From positions 1,183,691,001 through 1,183,755,000 of the forward strand of contig CM028132.1 in NCBI GenBank assembly GCA_016271365.2: DNA of 64,000 nucleotides. The letters run 5' to 3'. Made by a program: the position numbers and the translations under genes. Shown here piece by piece: positions 32,399 to 43,994 of the stretch. Below the pieces are notes generated by a model. The model made no database searches. It worked only from the letters and a program-made list of their open reading frames with translations, and was not told the DNA's origin. This DNA is from Neoceratodus forsteri (taxonomy: Eukaryota > Chordata > Ceratodontiformes > Ceratodontidae). How positions within the stretch are numbered: position 1 is the stretch's first letter; each line of letters begins with the position of its first letter.

Positions 32399-33120
32399 TC
32401 CGAAAGCTACTCAAGCTCCAGATGGAGGGAACAACTCTGATTCTCATTGCTCCCTGTGGCCTTGACAGATCTGGTTCCTCCTGCTACAGCAGCTGGCAGT
32501 GGAACCACCAATGCCTCTGCCCCTGTGCAAGGGCCTACTGTCACAGGAACAAAGAACCCTGGTCCATCTGGATCTCGGTTCTCTTTATCTTCATGCTTGG
32601 CTCCTGAAAACATAGCCATTGCCAGGTTTGGGGTTTCCCAAAAAGTGGCTGATGTTCTGGTGACTTCTAGAAAGCCTTCCACCAGATCCACTTATTCTGT
32701 GAAGTGGAAGCAGTTTGCTTTGTGGGCTGCTTCTCATCACTTAGACCCTTTTAGCTGTAGGATGCAAGCCTGCAGTATTCCTCAGTCAAAGTGCACTTGG
32801 CTGCCATTTCAGCTTTCCATATGCCTGTTGAGGTTGTACAGTTGCCCAACTGAAGGTGGCCTCGTATGTTTGGGAGGCATTCTGCGTCTGAAGCCTCCCG
32901 TCCATAATCCAGTCCCAGCCTGGGATCTGTATTTTGTTTTGGAAAAGCTTACTTTGACTCCTTTTGAGCCAGCCATGGCTTGTGGCTTATACTTTCTTTC
33001 TTGTAAAGCATTGTTTTTAGTTGCCATTGCTTCTACTTGAAGGATTTCAGAGATACAGGCTGTTTTGCATAATGCCTCCTTATTTAATTTTTCACAAAGA
33101 TATGGAGTCTTTGCATACCA
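32399..33120 (+). pseudogene. Outer DIRS methyltransferase end and recombinase N-terminal part
   Basis: MEGTTLILIAPC is the LIAP motif of the methyltransferase-like domain. The recombinase N-terminus reads VADVLVTSRKPSTRSTYSVK and WKQFALWAASHHLDP. The first catalytic Arg region, VAIAST*RISEIQA, has a TGA stop at 33038-33040 where Arg-Arg is expected. The sequence ends at ESLHT, cut by the L1 insertion with its 12-bp duplication CTTTGCATACCA (33109-33120). Confidence 0.78.
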
Positions 33121-34335
33121 GTCTTTATTTTTAGTTATTTATTTCACCAAGAAAATTTCGTAGGTCAAACATCTCTCACCAAAATGTATCATTACATATC
33201 AAGAACAAACATTCATAGGGGTACTGCTGTATCAACAAACCTTAAATTAACTATACCATTGTTAAGATTCCATAAGATTAATAAAGCATGTTTGATTTGC
33301 AATTCATTATGAAATTAAACTAAACATAAGAAAAATCAGGCTAGAGTTGGTTAGCTTAGGTTAATCAGCATTTCTCTGGAGCTAATAAATTTGTTAAAAT
33401 GTGCCCATATTTTGTCAAAATAATCTGTACTTTATTTAGGTATATAGTGAACTTTCTCAGTTTTGTAGATGTTACCAATTAGATTCATCCAAGTATTAAA
33501 CTCTGGTGGATTCAAATTTTTCTGCTTCATTAACATGCACTTACTGTATGTGCATTAATTAATTCAGTACATATTACCCTTTGTTAATAAATATTGCAGT
33601 ACTGGTCACAGCAACCAAATGTTAATAATAATGTTTCATTATTTCTTTTCCGGCAAAATTTTAGATTTTCATTAGGGTATTTAAAATGCCATCCTGTGAT
33701 TTGCAACTCTAGGTCACAGATTTGAGCAGTTAGCATTCATTAGATTCAGTCTATGTGGTATAAAATAAATTCTGTGTATAATATTAAAATAAATGTTTGA
33801 TAATTTGGAGGAAAGTATACCTAGTTTAGGAGGTTAATGGTTTGTGCCTACTGTTGCTCCAAGGATATTCCCTTGGATTTTTGTCTGCTGCTTCATTTTA
33901 ATGTTTGTAAGTTAGAACCACATTTAGTAGCAATGATACAATAAAGTTGTAAGATCAATTTACTGTTGTTACTTTGTTTTAACTAAAATTCCCGTTGAGT
34001 ACATTGAGGTTTGCCCTTAATAGCCAATTTTTACCAATATAATCACAGATTTGGAGGTACTTAAAGAAGTGTGCATTTATTAAATCAAACTTATTTTTGA
34101 TGATATCAAAGTATAGTAGGCCATTATGGTCATAGAAGTTTATAATTTCTTTTACACCATTTTATACCATAGTATAAATCCATTATCTGTCAAGGAAGGG
34201 GAAATGATCATGAAGGTAAATGGGGGACTATATTGAGATATTGTTACATGTATCTGTGAGTCGCATTACTTTATCCCAAATATGGCAGGTTGTTTGTGTG
34301 GACATGCATAAATTAGTTCTGCATTTCTGATACAG
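33121..34335 (-). pseudogene. L1 3' segment: ORF2 C-terminus and 3' UTR
   Basis: On the minus strand, CHIWDKVMRLTDT and similar pieces near 34300-34240 resemble the L1 ORF2 C-terminus. Below about 34100 the sequence is AT-rich 3' UTR with no coding. The T-rich start GTCTTTATTTTTAG at 33121 is the remains of the A-rich tail. Confidence 0.65.
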
Positions 34336-35239
34336 GCCTACATATAATTTTATTTATTTATTTTTTTATTTAAAGTTGTTGACTGGGAGAGGCACGCTGA
34401 GCTGAGGCTTGTTTTCAGGTGCAACCTGGGGGAAGGGGAGTAGGGAAGTTACCATACAACAATTCTGCGTGTAATACAGCAATGTACAATCAGAGTATAG
34501 TAATAAAAGTAGATAATACAAGGTAAGTTAGATAAGATTTGCAACACAGCAATAGAGCTAGCATACAGAGCAGTTAGAGGAAAATAATATGAGTAAAATT
34601 ATACAGGGTATACTAAACTCAAAGTTGCAAGAAAGTGGTAAATACAGAGCTACAGGATAATGAGAAGCTGCAAGTAGAAAAAGTAGGGAGGAAAGTAGAA
34701 AGGGAGTGCTACGAGGCGGAACTAGAGAGAGGAACCGTGGAAAAAAGGGAAATTATAGTTTAGTTGAGCAAGGGGTTAGTGCTCGGGGGGAGGTGGGACG
34801 ACTGGAGAAATAGAAAGGGGGAAGGCGGAGAGTAAAAGGTAATAGGGAGTAATAAGGAGGGGACAACAGAGATAAAGTGCTACATAGTTTCTGTAACATA
34901 GGGCTGAGATTAGATAGTTGAGCAAAGGAAGAGCGTTATGGGGAAGAAAGAGAGAAATTAGCAATTGCAAGTGCAGATGTCAGAGAATTCAGTTGTGTGT
35001 GACAAGGTGTGTTTTTAGGAGTGGGACAGAGGGGGAGTATCTGATATTGAAGGGGAGGGGAGGGTGTTCCAGAGTGAAGGCAGTGTGTAAGAGAAAGCAG
35101 CTGCGCCAGAACAGAAGGAGGGCCTTTGGAGGGAGAAAGTGTGTGTGTCTGTAGACCGAAGAGGTTAGGAGGCCTCAGAGGAGGGAGACAAAAGTGAGGA
35201 GAGGTAGGAGGGTAAGGACCCAAGCAAAGAGTGGAATAG

Positions 35240-36121
35240 TCATCGGTGGTGTAGAGGGGTAAGGGAAAGGGATGAGTACAGGGAGCAGTGATGTGTGCGG
35301 GGGTGGGGGACATTTAGAGCAAAGCGACAAAAGGCATTGTAAGGAGAGTCAAGCCTGGCTAAAAGGGAAGCAGAGGTGGTGTCATACACTACGTCAGCAT
35401 AGTCAAAGGAGGGGATCATCATCTTGGTCAGGAACTGACGCTAAGTATTTAAGGAGAGGATGTCTGTTTCTACAGTGTGGCCAGTTTTGGATATGCACAA
35501 TGTGCTTTGAGTCGTCAAGCCGGGAATCAAGGCAGATCCCTAGGTATTTGTAGTGGGGGACCATGTCGAGTAAAGAGCCATCTAGAGTGGTGAAAAAGAG
35601 GGGGAGAGGGGAGGGTGCCAAGTTTTTGAGGAGTACCAAATGTCACAGGCATTGTTTTTTGTTACATTTACTTTGAGGAGGTTTTCACCAAACCAATGAA
35701 GGACAGAGTGGAAGTCAGTCTGGAACTGGGATTGGACTACTGTGGTAGAGGAGCCGGAGGTGAAAAGAACAGTGTCATCAACATAGGTCTGTATTTTAGC
35801 CACAGAGCAGGCCGACGGGAGATCATTTAAGAAAATAGAGAATATTATAGGGCCCAAAATGGAGCCTTGGGGAACACCTGCATAGATCGGGAAAGGAGGG
35901 GAGAGTGTTCCACCAACACAGACTTGTTGGGTTCGGCCAGAGAGATAGGAGTGGAACCAGTTTACAGATTCTGAGGAGAGGCCAGCAGAAGAAAGTATGG
36001 TTAGGAGGAGTGGATGAGAGAGGGAATCAAAAGCCTTAGCAAGGTCAATGAAAATGGCGTTAGTTATGTGTCCTTTGTCCATACCAGAGAGAATGGAGTT
36101 TGTGACACAAAGGAGTGACAT
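35240..36121 (-). pseudogene. L2 ORF2 reverse transcriptase and C-terminal region
   Basis: 36121-35582 has IFIDLAKAFDSLSHPLLLT (first catalytic Asp), AGVPQGSILGPIIFSIFLND and TYVDDTVLF (YVDD catalytic pair). 35639-35403 continues with HYKYLGICLDSRL, and 35422-35240 with MIPSFDYADVVYDTTSASL and RTHHCSLY, the standard L2 C-terminal blocks. Frameshifts lie near 35590 and 35410. Confidence 0.85.
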
Positions 36122-37890
36122 AGTGATAGAGTGGTTTGCCCTGAAGCCTGATTGAAATGTAGAGAGGAAATGTGAGGAATTAAGAAACTTAGTGAGACAT
36201 ATAAGGCAAGGGATTCTTGAAGTTTGGCAGACGAGGGATATGGGGAGATAGTTTCCCAGAGTAAGGGTGTCACTACTGTTGTGTAGAGGTAAGACCTGGG
36301 CAATCTTCCAGGCCTTGTGGGATTGTGCAGTGGTAGAAAAATTGATTTAGGATGTGGGTGAGAGGGAGGGATAGTGCAGGGCGGAATATGTAAGAGACAA
36401 GTGTCAAGAGAATCAGGGCTAGATTTATTGGGGCTCAAGGAGGCAAGGGCTTGTTGGAATTCATGGACTGAGATTGGGGAAAGAATAGCCTGGGGGGTGG
36501 AGTGGGGTGGAGGGTGTGGACGGGGTAGAGTGCAGGCAGTGAAGTAACAGTTTAGGGCAGCTGCAACTGAGGCTGGGTCAGTAACCGGAGAGTCATTAAT
36601 TGATAATGTGGGGTGGTGGATTGCGAGGGGTCAAGAAGAGAGTGGAGTATAGTCCAAAAATTAGCAGGGAGGATTGAATGGTGTGCAGAAGGGTACAGAA
36701 ATTAGCAGCCTTGACTGACTTAATAGCCTTTGTGCATGTGTTATGTAAGGCCCTATATATGAACAGATCTGGAAGCGCTTGGGTAGTTTATGTTGAGCCC
36801 AGGCTTTGTCTCTTGATTTACTACAAGTGGATGAGGTCCATAAAGACCTAGGGTAAATGACATGATTTACCCTCGCGCCTGAGAGGGCATGGTGATCCAA
36901 TATTTTGTGAAGGAGGTGAGAAAAATGGGAGAGGGCTGAGTCCACATCAGGGCAAAGTAACAGCTGACCAATCAGTGGCATGTAAATCATGAAGCAGTGC
37001 ATCAACCATAAGCTATCTGTAGGAGCAGATATATTGGTATGCTGGGGGAGAGTGGGGAGTGTGGACTTCTTTGAACACAGAAAGTTATATGGTGGTCACT
37101 GAAAACATCTGGTAGAATGCCCGCCATGAAGATTCTATGAGGGTGGGTGGACAGAACCCAATCAAGGAGTGTGGTTTAGGGTGGAGGGGTTTGGGCATGT
37201 GGATTCCTTTATTAGCTGTGTGAGATTTAGAGATTCTGTGTGGTCTGTGTAGGGTTTCTGTGTAGGATTTATGTGAAGGGGAGGCCCAGTTAAGGTTAAA
37301 ATCTCATATAATTTGTTCATTTGAAGAGGCCTGGGAGACTAGAGAGAAAATAATTTGAGTCAGGGAGTTTGGGGGGGGCGTACAGCACAGAGACCAGAAA
37401 TGGAAGGGAAAATGGGTAGTTGAGGGAGATGGAGAGGTATTCATGGGAAAAGGGATGCTATTCCGAGGATGAGACGCTGCATGGCAGGTTAAGGCAGGCG
37501 TAGATGGCCATGCCACCACCATGCTTGCTTCGATCCTGACAGTAGACGCAGTAATCTGGGAGGGTTACGTGAGTATTGGGGGTACGGGACAAGAGCCTGA
37601 TCTCCGTAATACACAGGAGGTTGGGGGAGTGCTGTGAGACCTAGAGCCTGAGTAAATCCATTTTATGGAGGAGGCTTCTGGCGTTGAGGCAAAAGATTTG
37701 AAGGCCTTTAGGGAGCTCAGAGAGTATTGGACAGCAGGGTTCGGGGTTGGGGTGTACATCTCCAGATAGGATAAGGAGGAGAAGTGGGAGGACCGGGAGT
37801 CGCTTGGATCTAGAGGCAAGTAACTGCTGCTTACGGTAGGACTGAGATGGGGTTAGAGAAGGGGAGAGGTAGTGGCAAAGGAGTTCCAAA
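36122..37890 (-). pseudogene. L2 ORF2 endonuclease and linker
   Basis: 37889-37641 gives LLLLILSGDVHPNPEP then LPKGLQIFCLNARSLLHKMD, the characteristic N-terminal start of L2-type endonucleases. Near 37540-37480 YCVYCQDRSKHGGGMAIYA matches the endonuclease GGG-A-IY block. Pieces at 37005-36661 are linker. The gene is broken in several places. Confidence 0.75.
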
Positions 37891-38490
37891 TTTAAATATT
37901 TTGAGGCAAGTAGGCTGAGATGTGGAGTGGAACCAGGGGTGCAGGGTGGTAGAGCAGGAGGGGGGACAGCGGGATTAAGAATAGTGAATTGTAAGAAAGT
38001 AGGCTCAGACTTGAGGGCAGTGTTTGAGGAGGAGGAGGGTGGGAGGGAGGAGCATGGGTGGTGGGCATGTCACAATTAGGTAAGGGGAGAAAGCAATGGG
38101 GAAGGGGGAGGAAAAAGACAAACTAAAATGGCTGCATGGTCAGGGCAAGGGAGAACCAGTCTGGCCTAACTGTGTAGAGGAGGCAGGGTCAGCTTGAATA
38201 GGGGAGAAAGTGGAGTACATGTATTGCTGCTGTGGAGAGAGATTTAGTGCCTCTGCTAGAGCAAGGGAGTACAGGAATGTAAAGCTGGTCACTAATCCAG
38301 AAGAAACCAAGGGGGCAGGTCTCGCGGGGGAGGGATGGAAATACGGCAAATCCAAATACCACAGAAGTAAGAGGGGAAGTGGACTGATTGTTTCTGACAC
38401 CCACCACCTTAGTATGGGAGGGGTGGGCAGGTAGTAGGATGCGGTGCCGTGCAAAGCATGGCACAGCTCCACTATGAAGTTGCAACAGAG

Positions 38491-39794
38491 CATCCAGGGG
38501 AGGCGGAGTGGTCATCTACTCCAAAGATAAATTCAGTACTTCTGACTCGCTCAGCATGACAAAGCCAAAAGAATTTGAACTCATGTGTTTAAAAATTCAC
38601 CTGCCCTCATCAGAAAGCTTAAAGAGGACCTTCCCCAGTCACTTTGACTTTCATGCATTAATTACCCCTTTTTGCATTGATTCTGGAATTGTATTTCATT
38701 AATGTCTGCTGCAGTTAGTTTTTGCATTCTGAGCTGCTAAAACTGCAGGGTGTACCAGTAGTTCTATAACAAGCCTGGTGTTGCTGTGGGCCCAGGAGTT
38801 GTACTGCTGATATCATTGTAGGGCAGAATCACTTTCACAAAAAAAAAAAAAAACAGACAAGGCATTTAGATTTTGGTATAATGCATTCCCCTTGGGGAAG
38901 GGGAACACAGTATGTGCACTGAGTACTAGCAGGTTTCCCTTGCAACATTGTTGCAACTGCATGGTACTGAACAGTGTGAGTCACACCTCTATCCTACAGT
39001 GATGTCATCAGGAGCTAGCAGCACTGCAAGCTGAACAGCAAAGGCAAGGGAAGCAGGGCTCAAAAACAAATCCAAATTATGGAAGGCAGAGTAAACTTCG
39101 GCCATAAATAACAAATGCATACACCTTTTCAGGTCTAGTACTGCATATAATGACTACAAGATGTAACTTTTTGGACCATCAGGGAAGGTCCTCTTTAAAC
39201 ATCATTAGTTGCTACAGACCCCCCACCGGGGGTTATGACATCATCTCAACCCTGAAATCCATTGTAGCCCGCAACAACAATGAGACCATCATCCTAGGGG
39301 ATCTAAACATGGATTGGCTCTCTCCCAAATCTAATGGCCTCAAAGGTCTTTGCCATGAACTCGGCCTCACCCAGTTCATCACTGAGCCATCTAGGACAAA
39401 CTTCAAAAACAACACGCATAGTTCAATTTTAGATGTCATCTTATCAAATCGTCCTCATAAAATCCTCCACTCCGCCGTTTTTCATAATGACTTAAGCGAT
39501 CATGGAATTGTCTGTACCAGAGCCCATCTAAAGGGTCCATTCTCACCCAACTTCATCACGAAATGGCCCTCAGGAAATTCAACTCACAACTACTTGTCAG
39601 ATCTCAAAAATATTAACTGGCAAAGCCTCTGTCTAGCCAATTCAGTAGACGAGGCCGTCAAAATTCTCAATGTTCGTCTAACCCTACTGGCAGACAGGCA
39701 TGCCCCTTTCATCAAAGCCAGAGTTCATAAATCTTCCCACCCTTGGTTTATACCTGATCTTAAAGCCGCTGTATCCAACTGTGATAAACTCTGA
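38491..39794 (+). pseudogene. L2 ORF2 endonuclease (split by a MITE)
   Basis: Left part: VVIYSKDKFSTSDSLSM and ELMCLKIHLPSSESL. Right part from about 39199: NIISCYRPPTGGYD, ETIILGDLNMDWL, SSILDVILSNRPH, FHNDLSDHGIVC (SDH catalytic motif) and HPWFIPDLK. Apart from the MITE this stretch is nearly free of stops. A frameshift follows near 39795. Confidence 0.85.
38623..39194. mobile_element. TTAA-target MITE in L2 ORF2 (572 bp)
   Basis: It is flanked by TTAA at 38619-38622 and 39195-39198. Termini AGAGGACCTTCCC and GGGAAGGTCCTCT are perfect 13-bp inverted repeats. Removing the element and one TTAA joins ...SESL to NIISCYRPP in one L2 frame, which fixes the limits to the base. There is no coding region; an A run lies at 38840-38853. 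The type is Kolobok or piggyBac, non-autonomous. Confidence 0.88.
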
Positions 39795-40114
39795 GCCTAA
39801 GCAAGGAACACTAAGTGCCCATCTGACTGACAAGCATTTAGAGCTGCAAGAAACACGTCAAACTCGTTCGCACTGCCAAGTCCAACTTCTACATTGCTGC
39901 CCTCGAACAAGCCAAAGGGAACTCAACAAAGATCTGGCAAACAATTAAGACTGTCGAGGGATGCAAAGCTGCTCCCTCCATATCCACCAAGATCCATGCC
40001 AGTGGAGTCGAAATTGAAGACTGTGGTCGGATCCTTGAAGAACTTAATTCACATTTAACCACAGCTGGACTAACATTTGATTCCTCGCCCTGTGCTGGGC
40101 TGTGTAGCCCTCCC

Positions 40115-41482
40115 ATGGGCAATAACTTCTCCCCTGCTCACCCTACGCCATATCCCTTTCAACTTCGCCCTGCCTCCTTTAAGAAGGTGGAAGATCAGCT
40201 CATAATTCTAGATATCAGAAAGGGTAGTGGCGTTGATGGACTAGAACCATTCTTTCTCAAATTAGATTATTATCACCTCACAGCCCCCATACTCCACATT
40301 TTCAATTTGTCTGTCACAACTGCCTCAGTACCATCCTGCTGGAAATCTGCCCATATCCTGCCCCTGTTCAAATCTGGTGACCCTTGCGACCTTAACAATT
40401 ACAGGCCATCTCTATCTTGCCTACTCTCTCCAAAATCCTAGAAAAATTAATCTACACTCAACTGAAAGAGCACATCGAAAGCTACTCCCTACTCAACCCT
40501 GCACAGTCTGGTTTTAAGCAAAACCACAGCACTGTTTCTGCACTAGCTAAAGTCACTAATGACTGGATCACAGCCCATGACTCCAAACTGATCACAGGTG
40601 CTGTCTTCCTAGACCTCAGCAAGGCATTTGACAATGTGGACCACAACCTTGTCCTCCTTAGCCTCAGGAAGCTAGGGGCCATTGCGTCCGCAGTACAGAG
40701 GTTTTCCAGCTACCTTTCAAGTAGAATCCGGAAAACTAAGGCTGATGGCTTACTCTCTAACTCCCTCCCCATCACAAGGGGTGTCCCACAAGAGTTTATT
40801 CTAGGCCCTATACTTTTTTCCTATCTATATCATCTCCCTCAACAATAATATCATTGACTCTAAGCTGCATTTCTTTGCCAATGATACGGTCCTCTACACT
40901 TCAAAACCAGTGCTTACCGAAGTCTGCAAAGAACTGCAAACCGACTTCTTAAAGCTAGAGCACAACCTCATCAGTTCTAAGCTCCCACTAAATGCAAAAA
41001 AAAACAAAGGTCATGCTTTGCACTCTCAGCAATAACCTTCCCCTACTCAAACTCAGCTGTATAACCCTACTGTTACCACCATAGGTGAAACTCTTGTGGT
41101 TGTAGATAAATTCAAATACCTTGGCATGTGGCTTGACAGCAAACCATCCTTCAACACCCACATCAACAACCTCACCAGCAAACTCAAAGCCAGATTAGGT
41201 TTCTTCTTCAGAAACAGGGCCCTCTTTCCTTCTGAGACCAGACTAAGGCTAATCCAGGCCACGTTTCTCCCACTTCTCGACTATGGTGATATAATTTATA
41301 ACGGCATGTCGGCCATCAGCCTGCACAAATTGGATGTCCTGTATCACCGTGCTCTGCAATTTGTCACCAAGGCCCCATTCAGAACTCACCGCTGCAATTT
41401 CAACTTAGCTGTTGGCTGGACATCCCTAGCAACTAGGCATTTGATTCACCAAGGAAAATGGATGCTTAAAATCCTGCTAAAC
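40115..41482 (+). pseudogene. L2 ORF2 reverse transcriptase and C-terminal region
   Basis: Motifs in order: KGSGVDGLEPFFLKLD, ILPLFKSGDPCDLNNYRP, QSGFKQNHSTVSALAKV, AVFLDLSKAFDNVDHNLV (first catalytic Asp) and ITRGVPQEFILGPILFS. FFANDTVLY follows in a shifted frame (about 40870-40896), where the usual FADD pair is FAND, so a catalytic Asp is lost. Then FKYLGMWLDSKPSF and LLDYGDIIYNGMSA. Frameshifts lie near 40430, 40840 and 41090. Confidence 0.85.
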
Positions 41483-42135
41483 CCCTCCAGCCCAGTGGCG
41501 CTGAGGGTTGAGGCATCCGGTTACCTCACGCCACGCCCGGCGACCGGGTTCAGGAATGAGCCCAGGATGCTGGAGGTTGGCCAGGGAGGAGAGAATGGGG
41601 CATCTGTGGGACTGCTCTCCTCTCCTGGGGGGGCTTCAGTCCCCAGATAAGTGACACCGGTGGAGACCCGGGTGCACCACAGATGTGGGGACCGGCGTGG
41701 AAGAGAGAACGCCGGGCGGTTGTCTTATGGACGTGTGCAGGAGCACTCACATAGTGTGCTGGACGGCTTTTTGCACGCTCTGTGTTTTGGGGGGCAGAAC
41801 ACCAAGGAAGATGGCCCTGTCACTTGGTAGTTGAAGGGGGGTCCCGTGGTTGGCCCCCCACACCCAATGCCAGGTCTTCCAGGTGGCTCCAGTACTCCCT
41901 TCCTGTCCTTGGTGCCCAATTAGCTTGTAGATAGAGTGCCAGGGAGTTGGTGGTCCCACCCCGGGGGGCTCAGAGTCGGGGGTTGGTGGCCGGGTGCAGA
42001 GGAGTGGAGCTAGATCCATATCGGAGCAGATCTGGAGGCTTCAGGCAGGCGGGTAGAGGGCTAGGACTGTGAGACCACTCCGGAGAGAGTCCAGGGTGCC
42101 GGTGAGTAAGGAGGCATAAAGAAAGTTGAAAAAAG
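41483..42135 (+). mobile_element. GC-rich retroposon with 15-bp target duplication (653 bp)
   Basis: AAAATCCTGCTAAAC (41468-41482) and AAAATCCTGCTGAAC (42136-42150) bracket the insert. Excising it rejoins KILLN to KLPGYMT in the L2 frame. The insert is GC-rich, has no protein motif, and ends in an A-rich tail (AAAGAAAGTTGAAAAAAG). These are marks of L1-type retroposition. GGACTGCTCTCCTCT and neighbouring sequence is shared with 53590-54070, so this is a dispersed family. A SINE or a truncated LINE 5' region are both possible. Confidence 0.78.
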
Positions 42136-43258
42136 AAAATCCTGCTGAACAAGCTCCCAGGCTATATGACCTGCATCAAACACATCCTCCATAGCACCTA
42201 TTCCTTAAGGAAGTCCGACTTTATCCACCTAAGCCTATCCAGAACACGTACAGTATGTCCCATGGCAAGAGTGCTTTATCCTATGCCCTACCCACAGCCT
42301 GGAATACCTTATAATCAGTTCTCAAGCTCTCCAGCATTGTTGCAATCAACTTCTTCAAAGCCTTAACCAGAAGAAAACTTAATGAAATATGCAACTGCCG
42401 TCAGTCATAGGTTTCCCCCCCAAAGCTTGGCCTCCCTCCCCCCTTCTTGTCTTACCCTCAGTACTCCTCCCCCCTACCCTCCCAGTCTTTTCTGCCTACC
42501 CATCATTAGCCTACCCTTCCCTCTCCATGTCCTCCTGCTATCTCCCCTCTCCCTCCCTTCCTCTACCCCATCCTGCATCCAACCCTCCCCTCCCCATTGA
42601 TCACCGCTCCCACACCATTACCCCCTTCTTCCTTTCCTGTCCATCACTATTTTTCTCACAATTGGCTCCTGATCCTTCTCCCCCCCCTTCCTTTTACTCT
42701 CTGGTCTCTTCACCACTTCCATTACTCCCCCTGTTATGACTTCCTTCACCTTCCCTCCGGACTATCCCTATTTTACTCCTCACGCTCTTTACTCTATTCC
42801 TATCAATCATACTCCCCACCCTCTGCAACCCCCATCATAATCCTCTGTTATTCCATACTCCGTTCTACTGTCTCTACCCCGTCTTCATTTTATCTTTCAC
42901 ACTCTTCCTTACCAGGGTCAACATTATCCAATGCACGCATTACCCAGCTTTATTTAAAGGATGCAATTTGACTGTTTTTCTCTTACACCTTGTTACTATA
43001 TATGCACTGTACTGGCACATGTTCCTGTATTTACACTGTATTTGTACATCTCCTGAATGTATTGCCTTGCAAATCCTATCGCTGTCATTTACCAACCCTT
43101 GTTGTCTTTCCTATATTTGCACCATATCTCGATTTCTTGTTTCCCATTCAGCGTTTTGTTCTTTGTATTGTACATGTTTCCGCTTCATGTTCAGGACCTC
43201 CTTGTGAATGAGCCTGCTCAATGGAGTATTCCTGCAATAAACTTGAGTTGAATTGAAT

Positions 43259-43994
43259 TGACTTGCAATAGTGCTGGCAGGTACCTGAGTTGCTGGATCC
43301 AGGGGAGGCTATGTGTGGCATGGGGAGGCTGCAGAACCCCTATGCGACTCTCTGTTGCCTGCTAGCAGTGTAGACCAGCTAAGGAGAAAATAAAGGGACA
43401 GGTTAGTGAAACCTGAGTTGGGGGGTCTCTGCAGGTGAAAGGGGTGGGTAGAGGGGTCTGGGGAGGGAAATGAACACAAAGGAACGGAGTGAAAGGCCTG
43501 TACAGTGAGCAGGGAGGAGGGAGAAAATGATTAACATGCATTACTCAGAATGCTTAATTTCGTCATATGTTATGGAGTGTGCTTCAATCTGAGTAGAAAG
43601 CCAATCTTGGTTATGATGAAACCACCCATAAGAGGTGACTATGTTGGCAGTGAAATAGTACCAAATGAAATTTGGTAGAGTGAGGCCCCCTTGATCTTTA
43701 GGAATATATCATTTATCTCATGTAAGTCTAGGCTTCTTGCCTTTCCATAAAAACTTTCTAATAATACTATCTAGTGATTTTAAAAAATTATTGTTCAAAA
43801 TAATAGGAATATTTTGAAAAAAAAAAGTTAGAATTTGGGTAGTGTATTTATTTTTATAACATTTACTCAACCGATCAGAGTCAATGATAGTATTTCCCAG
43901 TAGTCGTATTCCTTTTTTTTTTGCAATTAATTGTTCTAAATTATTTTTATATAGATTTGAATTGTCTTGATTCAGATTAACCCCTAGATATTTT
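43259..43994 (-). pseudogene. L1 ORF2 middle segment (after RT)
   Basis: On the minus strand from 43994: KYLGVNLNQDNSNLY, LLGNTIIDSDRLSKC, QNIPIILNNNFLKSLDSIIR, KFLWKGKKPR and PKDQGGLTLPNFIWYYF. This is the typical L1 sequence between RT and the C-terminus. It becomes unrecognisable below about 43540, where the L2 insertion begins at 43258. Confidence 0.85.

Larger units (their letters stand above)
34336..38490 (-). mobile_element. L2-clade LINE, minus strand
   Basis: A minus-strand L2-type element. Its 3' end lies at about 34336-34375 (minus-strand AACTTTAAATAAAAAAATAA). The ORF2 C-terminal domain, RT and endonuclease run up to about 37890. It is inserted in the L1. Its 5' region meets the 5' side of a plus-strand L2 at about 38490, so the two lie head to head. 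The plus strand is strongly purine-biased. No target duplication could be fixed. Confidence 0.78.
38491..43258 (+). mobile_element. L2-clade LINE, plus strand, with two nested insertions
   Basis: ORF2 begins inside the endonuclease (GGVVIYSKDKFS at about 38500) and runs with breaks to the C-terminal domain ending near 42320. It is followed by a pyrimidine-rich 3' UTR and a TTGAATTGAATTGAC tail at 43243-43258. It is interrupted by a TTAA MITE (38623-39194) and a 653-bp retroposon (41483-42135). In both cases the flanking ORF2 codons rejoin in frame. The 3' tail differs from the minus-strand neighbour, so the two are different L2 subfamilies. Confidence 0.85.

Noticed and set aside
34918..38434. 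Plus-strand frames in the purine-rich stretch
   Set aside because: They are antisense shadows of the minus-strand L2 ORF2.
42389..43251. Overlapping plus-strand frames rich in Ser, Pro and Leu
   Set aside because: They arise from the pyrimidine-rich 3' UTR of the L2 element.
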